From contig JBATKF010000361.1 of the NCBI GenBank assembly GCA_049669185.1, forward strand, positions 1 through 35,156: 35,156 bases of DNA, read 5' to 3'. Under the pieces are notes generated by a model. The model saw only the letters and a program-made list of their open reading frames with translations, was not told where the DNA came from and did no database searches. The stretch's first letter is position 1, and each line of letters starts with the position of its first letter. The DNA is from Thiosocius sp049669185 (GTDB taxonomy: Bacteria > Pseudomonadota > Gammaproteobacteria > Chromatiales > Chromatiaceae). A program made the position numbers and the translations under genes. This document shows, one piece after another, positions 30,444-35,156 of this stretch.

Positions 30444-32189
30444 ATGAGATGGCATGTGCGAAAAGACCCTGACACCGTTGCCGAACAATTGGTCGTGGAC
30501 GATCGGGGGAGACCGGTACTGCTCAACCCCTTCACCAATAAGGGCTCGGCGTTCACGCCGGAGGAACGCGACGCCCTCAACCTCCACGGCCTGCTGCCGC
30601 CGGCATGCTGCACGATGGAGCAGCAGCTGGTACGCACCTATGAGAACTTCCAGGCCAAGAACACAAACCTGGAGCGCTTCATCTTTCTGGCGGCCCTGCA
30701 GGATCGCAACGAGACCCTGTTTTTTCGTCTCTTATCCGAGCACATCGACGAGATGATGCCGATCATTTACACGCCGGTGGTCGGCGAGGCGTGCCAGAAA
30801 TTCTCCCACATATACCGGCGCGGCCGCGGACTCTACATCTCTTACGCGCAGCGTGACCGCATGGAACAGATACTCGGGAACGTACCGCGCGAGCCGGCCG
30901 TCATCGTCGTGACCGACGGCGAGCGGATCCTCGGCCTCGGCGACCAGGGGGCCGGCGGCATGGGCATCCCGATCGGCAAGCTCTGCCTCTACACCCTCTG
31001 CGCCGGCGTGCCGCCCCACCTGACGCTGCCGATCATGCTGGATGTCGGCACTGACAACGAGGAGCGCCTCGCCGATCCGTTGTACCTTGGAGAAAGCCAC
31101 AGGCGGGTGCGCGGCCCGGAGTATCAGGCTTTCGTCGACGAATTTGTGGAAACGGTCAGGAAGCTATACCCCGGAACGCTGCTGCAGTGGGAGGACTTCC
31201 TCAAGGAGAACGCCATGAAGCAGCTCAAGCGATTCCGGAATCGCCTCTGCAGCTTCAACGACGATATTCAGGGTACGGCCAGCGTGGCCCTTGCCGGCAT
31301 CTACAGCGCTCTGCGGATTACCGGCCAGCCGATCGAGGAGCAACGCATTCTCTTCGCCGGCGCAGGGGCCTCGGCCCAGGGCATCTCGGACCTGCTGGTA
31401 TCGGCGATGACCGAGGCCGGGATGTCCGTCGGGGACGCCGTGCGGCGCATCTGGAAGGTCGACACCAAGGGACTGGTAACCAGGGATCGGCCTGGCCTCG
31501 AGGGCTTCAAGGCCGTGTATGCCCGCGACCCCGAGGAGGTCGCCGACTACAAGTGCCAGTACCGCGCACATATCACCCTCGAAGAGGCCGTAGTGAACGC
31601 CCAACCGACAATCCTGATCGGAACCTCAGGCACCGCGGGGATGTTCACCGAGGCGGTGGTGCGCGCAATGGCTGAAAACAACGAACGGCCGATCATCTTT
31701 CCCCTCTCGAACCCAACGAGCAAGGCCGAGTGCACCGCCGAGCAGGCCATTAACTGGTCGGATGGCCGCGCGATTGTCGCCACCGGCAGCCCCTTCGATC
31801 CGGTCGACTACACGGGCACTCGCCATCGCATCGGTCAGGGCAACAACGCCTTCATCTTCCCCGGCGTTGGTCTGGGTGCGTGGTTGGCCTCGGCACGAAC
31901 CATCACCGATGGCATGTTCCTCGATGCCGCCAAGGCCCTGGCACATCAAGTATCGGACGAAGATCTCGCCGAGGCGGCCGTCTATCCGAGCCTCACCCGA
32001 ATCCGGGAGTGCTCACACGCCGTTGCGTGCGCCGTCATCCGGCGCGCGGTAGCGGAGGGTCAGACTGACGAGCGTCTGCTCGACAAATTGGAGGATCGGG
32101 TCACCGAGGCGATGTGGACTCCCGAGTACCGGCCGATCCGCTTCGAGCGCCGCCGCGTCCTGGTCGATCAATATCCTGAGGAAGGCTAG
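30444..32189 (+). CDS. maeA: NAD-dependent malic enzyme
   Basis: This 581-residue malic enzyme is of the large (SfcA/MaeA) type. MPIIYTPVVGEACQKFS near residue 109 holds the catalytic tyrosine. GERILGLGDQGAGGMGIPIGK near 164 holds the catalytic lysine region. FNDDIQGTASVALAG near 275 carries the metal ligands, and ILFAGAGASAQGISDLL is the dinucleotide-binding fold. GCGAGGAGCG precedes the ATG. It converts malate to pyruvate, CO2 and NADH. During growth on C2 compounds made from sulfonates, such an enzyme supplies pyruvate from C4 acids, so a metabolic link to the island is reasonable but not shown. The 282 bases before it carry no gene that I can support. Confidence 0.93.
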   Translation: MRWHVRKDPDTVAEQLVVDDRGRPVLLNPFTNKGSAFTPEERDALNLHGLLPPACCTMEQQLVRTYENFQAKNTNLERFIFLAALQDRNETLFFRLLSEHIDEMMPIIYTPVVGEACQKFSHIYRRGRGLYISYAQRDRMEQILGNVPREPAVIVVTDGERILGLGDQGAGGMGIPIGKLCLYTLCAGVPPHLTLPIMLDVGTDNEERLADPLYLGESHRRVRGPEYQAFVDEFVETVRKLYPGTLLQWEDFLKENAMKQLKRFRNRLCSFNDDIQGTASVALAGIYSALRITGQPIEEQRILFAGAGASAQGISDLLVSAMTEAGMSVGDAVRRIWKVDTKGLVTRDRPGLEGFKAVYARDPEEVADYKCQYRAHITLEEAVVNAQPTILIGTSGTAGMFTEAVVRAMAENNERPIIFPLSNPTSKAECTAEQAINWSDGRAIVATGSPFDPVDYTGTRHRIGQGNNAFIFPGVGLGAWLASARTITDGMFLDAAKALAHQVSDEDLAEAAVYPSLTRIRECSHAVACAVIRRAVAEGQTDERLLDKLEDRVTEAMWTPEYRPIRFERRRVLVDQYPEEG

Positions 32190-32204
32190 CCTCCTCGCAG
32201 CATA

Positions 32205-32501
32205 TCAGTCGAGGGGGACGACCTCCGACCCCGTATCGCCCTTGAATGTGACCTTGAAGCGACCAGAGTTGCAGCTCACATTCCAGGCCGTGAAGCCCTC
32301 GGCTGCCCCTTCCTTCAAGCGGTCCATCTGGATCACGTGGGCGCACGGATAACCGGCCTCCCGGACAGCCGCTGCTACCGACCCTGCCATCACTTCCTGA
32401 TCTTCAGCCCAGGCGGCTGAGGTAAATACGCAACAGGCGAGCAATGTGGCGCCAAGGGCGCCACAGCGCCTGCGCAAAACCCTTTCGGCAACCGCAGACA
32501 T
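32205..32501 (-). CDS. Small exported protein of unknown function
   Basis: This 98-residue protein has a clear Sec signal peptide: a basic start (VLRRRCGAL), a hydrophobic core and cleavage near AAWAED at about residue 33. The mature part of about 65 residues has two cysteines, in GYPCAHVIQ and NVSCNSGRFKV, which could form a disulfide in the periplasm. The ATG at 32501 follows GGAGG by 8 bases; earlier in-frame ATGs are rejected because they would lengthen the region before the signal. It is convergent with maeA, 15 bases between stops. The family is not known to me. Confidence 0.7.
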   Translation of the reverse strand: MSAVAERVLRRRCGALGATLLACCVFTSAAWAEDQEVMAGSVAAAVREAGYPCAHVIQMDRLKEGAAEGFTAWNVSCNSGRFKVTFKGDTGSEVVPLD

Positions 32502-32635
32502 TATGCAAACCTCCATACAGGAACTTAGGCCATGCGCATCGCGCACGCCGCAATCATACCCTAGCCTACCGAAGCCGCCCGACTGGCGCCAGTGTGCTCA
32601 GCGGCGTCAGGCTTCCTCCAATTGTCGCAATGCCT

Positions 32636-33613
32636 TCACTCCTTTAGCGAGCTGCGCATCGACGACTCATCGCTGCGGGAGAACTGAGTTCGACTGATGA
32701 ATCCCACGATTCCACTGTAGATTCCCTTGATGCGCCGGTTCCACATGGCGTCGATGTCAAATTTGTGAATCGGACACCGAGCTGCCACGACTTGGTTCAG
32801 GTCTACATCCGACAGTACCTGTCCCTTTTTCAAGCCGAGGCCGGTGATCACGATACGGGTCGCCGCCTGGAACACGCGCTCGGTTTCTCGGCGGACTGCC
32901 TGAACTGCCGTTGCCGGAAACTCTTCCGACGACTCCAGCAGGTACATCGGCTGGTCTACTTCAGGCTTCTTTTCCGGAAGGAGTTTTTCCAACCAAACGA
33001 CCAGCATGTTCAATAGCGGCAACATCACGATAATGCCCAACAGGTTAAAAATCGAATGGAAGACCGCCAGTTTCAATGTGTAGTCATCGTCTGCAATCCC
33101 CACCATCGCTGATGCATGGCTCACGACGTCGACGCGTTGGTAGATGAATGCAATAGCGATGGCACCGGTCACGATATTGAACACCAGGTGGGCCACGGCC
33201 AGCCGCTTACCCGCCTCGTTGGCGCTCAAAGAGCCCAGAATCGCGGTGATCGTGGTTCCGACGTTGGCACCGATAGCCAGCGCAAGCGCATTCTCATAAG
33301 TGATCTGGCCGGCCGCCAGCGTGAGCAGCCCAGCGCTGAGAAACGAGATGGTAATCACCGAGACCAGCGAGCTGGACTGCATCACAGAGGTGCTGATAAC
33401 GCCGAACAACACGCTCCGCGCGGTGGACGATGTGGCGCGCTTGAGCAGCCTGTCCAATGCACCGCCGGTAAAGGCCTTGAAGCCTTCCTCCAGAGACAGC
33501 ATGCCGAACAGAAAAATCGCGACGCCTGCAGCAATCGCCTTGAAGTTCGGGCTTACTTAAAAGCCGTAGGCAAGTATCAGCAGCATGGTCGGGAGAAGTA
33601 TTTTCTTCAACAC
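32636..33613 (-). pseudogene. Na/Pi cotransporter family gene interrupted by an in-frame stop
   Basis: The reverse strand encodes a Na/Pi-cotransporter (NptA/PF02690-type) protein: FGMLSLEEGFKAFTGGALDRLL, STSVMQSSSLVSVITISFLSAG and GANVGTTITAILGSL are family hallmarks, followed by a short PhoU-like tail. A GTG at 33613, behind GGAGG, opens the expected N-terminus (VLKKILLPTMLLILAYGF). Codon 19 is then TAA (33559-33557), after which the frame continues VSPNFKAIAAGVAIFLFG without a shift. Relatives, as I recall them, have Trp at this position. The rest of the frame is open to 32636. Translation could restart at ATG 33502, giving 288 residues without the first membrane helix. The C-terminus also looks cut short; DAQLAKGVKALRQLEEA is readable in another frame just past the stop. 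Confidence 0.7.
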
Positions 33614-34034
33614 GGGCTTTCCACCTCCAGCACGTTGATCCGCGCCCAACCGCTTGGCGCTGATTGCGGTGGCTTACCGAATTCAATGGCGCAGAAAAGA
33701 TTGTCGATGCTTGCGATGAACCCGTCGGCCTCACAACTACTGGCTAAGGGGAAAGCGTTCCAGTTTCGCCTCAATGATGGAGGAAAACACCGCAGCGTCG
33801 TCGCCTGAATACGCCATCGGGGACGCCGGGGTGTTTACGCCAAATAAAGAACGGTCCATCTAAGCGCTGAGCCAGGCCAAATTGCCGTCAAGCTTTTGCT
33901 GGTCCGCTCTGATTCTGTTTTGAACGCGAGCGAGCATCCCCGCAGTTGCGATCATTGATACTCATTCAACTGATTTCGCGGGCCAGGCAGCCGACAGCGT
34001 ACCGCTAACAATATGGATACGCATCCACGGATGC
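33614..34034. other. 421-base interval without a supported gene
   Basis: No convincing coding region is seen. A short plus-strand frame at 33686-33808 encodes 40 residues without a ribosome binding site or recognisable motif. The third-position bias of neighbouring genes is not evident. A small hairpin at 34021-34034 follows the uspA stop and is listed separately. The stretch may hold remnants of a lost gene, in keeping with the damaged transporter gene beside it. Confidence 0.5.
34021..34034 (-). terminator. Short hairpin directly after uspA
   Basis: GCATCC-AC-GGATGC is a perfect 6-base inverted repeat that touches the stop codon of the uspA gene. The stem is short and the following minus-strand bases (GTATCCATATTG) are not a T-run, so it is at best a weak transcription stop. 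Confidence 0.3.
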
Positions 34035-34460
34035 TTATTCCAACACCAGTACCGCAGTCCCCGAATGATGAACGACTTTTTCCGTGTTGCCGCCAAGCAG
34101 GAAATGGCGACGCGGACCACCCTTCCGCGTCATGACGATCAAGTCGCATGGGATCTCTTCGACGGTCTTCAGTATCTGCTCGTAGACCGACCCCACAGCT
34201 ACGATAGTTTGTGCGGTGACACCCTCGGGTATGTGCTTCGCGACAAAGTCCTTGAGCTCCTTGCTTACCTGCGCATGCGCCTTTTTCTCGAAGTCCACAG
34301 GGAAGAAACTTTCTACCGACGGATAATCGAAACTCGGCACAACGCTCATCACATGCAGTCTGGCCCCGCAGTTCTGCGCCAGGTAGATGGCGGCCTCCAG
34401 GGGTTTCTCCCAAGTCACCGGGTCACTGATACTGATGGGAAGTAAGATTTCCTTGAACAT
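34035..34460 (-). CDS. Universal stress protein linked to a fused TRAP permease
   Basis: This 141-residue UspA-domain protein starts FKEILLPISISDPVTWEKPLEAA and ends with LIVMTRKGGPRRHFLLGGNTEKVVHHSGTAVLVLE. The glycine pattern near the C-terminus is of the ATP-binding kind. GGAGAG lies 5 bases before the ATG. It starts 12 bases after the TRAP permease stop, so the two are cotranscribed. It is the third UspA in the window, and each one is attached to a transporter operon. Confidence 0.88.
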   Translation of the reverse strand: MFKEILLPISISDPVTWEKPLEAAIYLAQNCGARLHVMSVVPSFDYPSVESFFPVDFEKKAHAQVSKELKDFVAKHIPEGVTAQTIVAVGSVYEQILKTVEEIPCDLIVMTRKGGPRRHFLLGGNTEKVVHHSGTAVLVLE

Positions 34461-34472
34461 AATTTCTCTCCG

Positions 34473-35156
34473 CTATGCCTGGGCGCCATGGGGTTCAGTG
34501 GCGTCCCTGCGTCTGCGTTGCAACACAATGATCAGCCCGAGCAGGATAAGAGCGGGCAGGTACATGAGCTCCTTCCAGGGCTGGGATGCGGGTACACGCA
34601 CCTTCAGAATCTTCTGATCCCAATCCAAACCGGCCTTCTGTGCGGACGAGCCGAACGTAACGTTATCAACGATCAGCGCACCCTCCTTCTCGACCACCTG
34701 GAGGCCCGCTGCCTCCAGCCGTTCCGGACCCGTCGCACCGTCGGGCAGGGTCAGCAAGGCCACAAACTCCCTTGGCGCCCCCACCTCGTCCACGCCGGCA
34801 ACCCGCAGGCGCAGTTGCTCACCGGGCGCGAGCGCCCCCGCAACCTGCGCCAGCTCAGTCGGCTCTGCCTCTTCGTAGGGTGATACCAGCATATCCATCC
34901 AGAACCCGGGCCGAAAAAGCGTGAATGCAATCAACAGCAGTGCTGCAGATTCGTAAAATCGACTTCGGGCGATGAAGAAGCCCTGGGTCGCCGCCGAAAA
35001 TATCAGTATCGCTATGGTGGCCACGATGAATATGAAAATCCCATGCGCCCAGTCCACATTGATCAGTAGCAGGTCCGTGTTAAAGATGAACAGGAACGGC
35101 AGAACCGCGGTTCGCAGGCTGTAGAAAAAGGCCACGAAACCCGTCCGGATCGGGTC
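34473..35156 (-). CDS. C-terminal part of a fused TRAP transporter permease (TAXI/4TM-12TM type)
   Basis: The last 227 residues of a large TRAP permease are visible; the gene continues beyond the window. The visible part starts DPIRTGFVAFFYSLRTAVLP and contains LPFLFIFNTDLLL, which match the end of the DctM-type core in fused 4TM/12TM permeases that work with TAXI binding proteins. Several membrane segments follow, then a periplasmic or cytoplasmic PDZ-like stretch (DNVTFGSSAQKAGLDWDQKILKVRV), and a final hydrophobic helix with a basic end. Downstream and in the same unit is uspA. The substrate is unknown; TAXI systems carry C4 acids or amino acids. Confidence 0.82.
   Translation of the reverse strand, partial: DPIRTGFVAFFYSLRTAVLPFLFIFNTDLLLINVDWAHGIFIFIVATIAILIFSAATQGFFIARSRFYESAALLLIAFTLFRPGFWMDMLVSPYEEAEPTELAQVAGALAPGEQLRLRVAGVDEVGAPREFVALLTLPDGATGPERLEAAGLQVVEKEGALIVDNVTFGSSAQKAGLDWDQKILKVRVPASQPWKELMYLPALILLGLIIVLQRRRRDATEPHGAQA

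Noticed and set aside
33686..33808. Possible 40-residue plus-strand peptide
   Set aside because: It has no ribosome binding site, no recognisable motif, and lies in a stretch that looks non-coding.

Overview
The window looks like one large organosulfonate (C2 sulfonate) catabolic island from a GC-rich proteobacterium. I infer a gammaproteobacterium, because of the MaeA/SfcA-type malic enzyme, the TRAP-plus-UspA gene arrangements and a REP-like inverted repeat built on CAGCCTGTCGGA. This placement is an inference and was not tested.

Three substrate modules appear to converge on one sulfoacetaldehyde acetyltransferase (Xsc). (1) Taurine, 1-9833: ackA (partial), xsc, tauY, tauX and tauR on the minus strand, divergent from a TRAP transporter (tauKLM-like) and a UspA gene on the plus strand. 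(2) Isethionate, 9973-17606: an IclR regulator, a GMC flavoprotein dehydrogenase (IseJ-like, minus strand), then a divergent TRAP transporter (iseKLM-like), a second IclR regulator and a TauE/SafE anion exporter (plus strand). (3) Sulfoacetate, 22538-30161: a minus-strand operon tctA-tctB-tctC-acylating aldehyde dehydrogenase (SauS-like)-AMP ligase (SauT-like)-uspA, divergent from a GntR/HutC regulator. Expected flow: taurine (TauXY), isethionate (IseJ) and sulfoacetate (SauT then SauS) each give sulfoacetaldehyde. Xsc plus phosphate gives acetyl phosphate and sulfite, AckA makes ATP and acetate, and TauE removes sulfite.

Between modules 2 and 3 (17643-22450) lies a group with no obvious sulfonate role: a cyclic-nucleotide-binding protein without a DNA-binding domain, an unrecognised 155-aa protein, a CobT-like VWA protein, a CobS-like AAA+ ATPase and an unrecognised 255-aa protein divergent from cobS. 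No cobN is present in the window. The region upstream of the 255-aa gene shares a promoter-like block with the xsc promoter region, so this group is the best candidate for an undescribed accessory system.

The right end (30444-35156) holds NAD-malic enzyme, a small exported protein, a Na/Pi cotransporter gene broken by an in-frame TAA, a third UspA, and the 3' part of a TRAP permease gene running off the window. In all three sulfonate transporters the binding-protein gene is followed within 10-20 nt by a strong hairpin. I saw no tRNA, rRNA, CRISPR array or insertion sequence.
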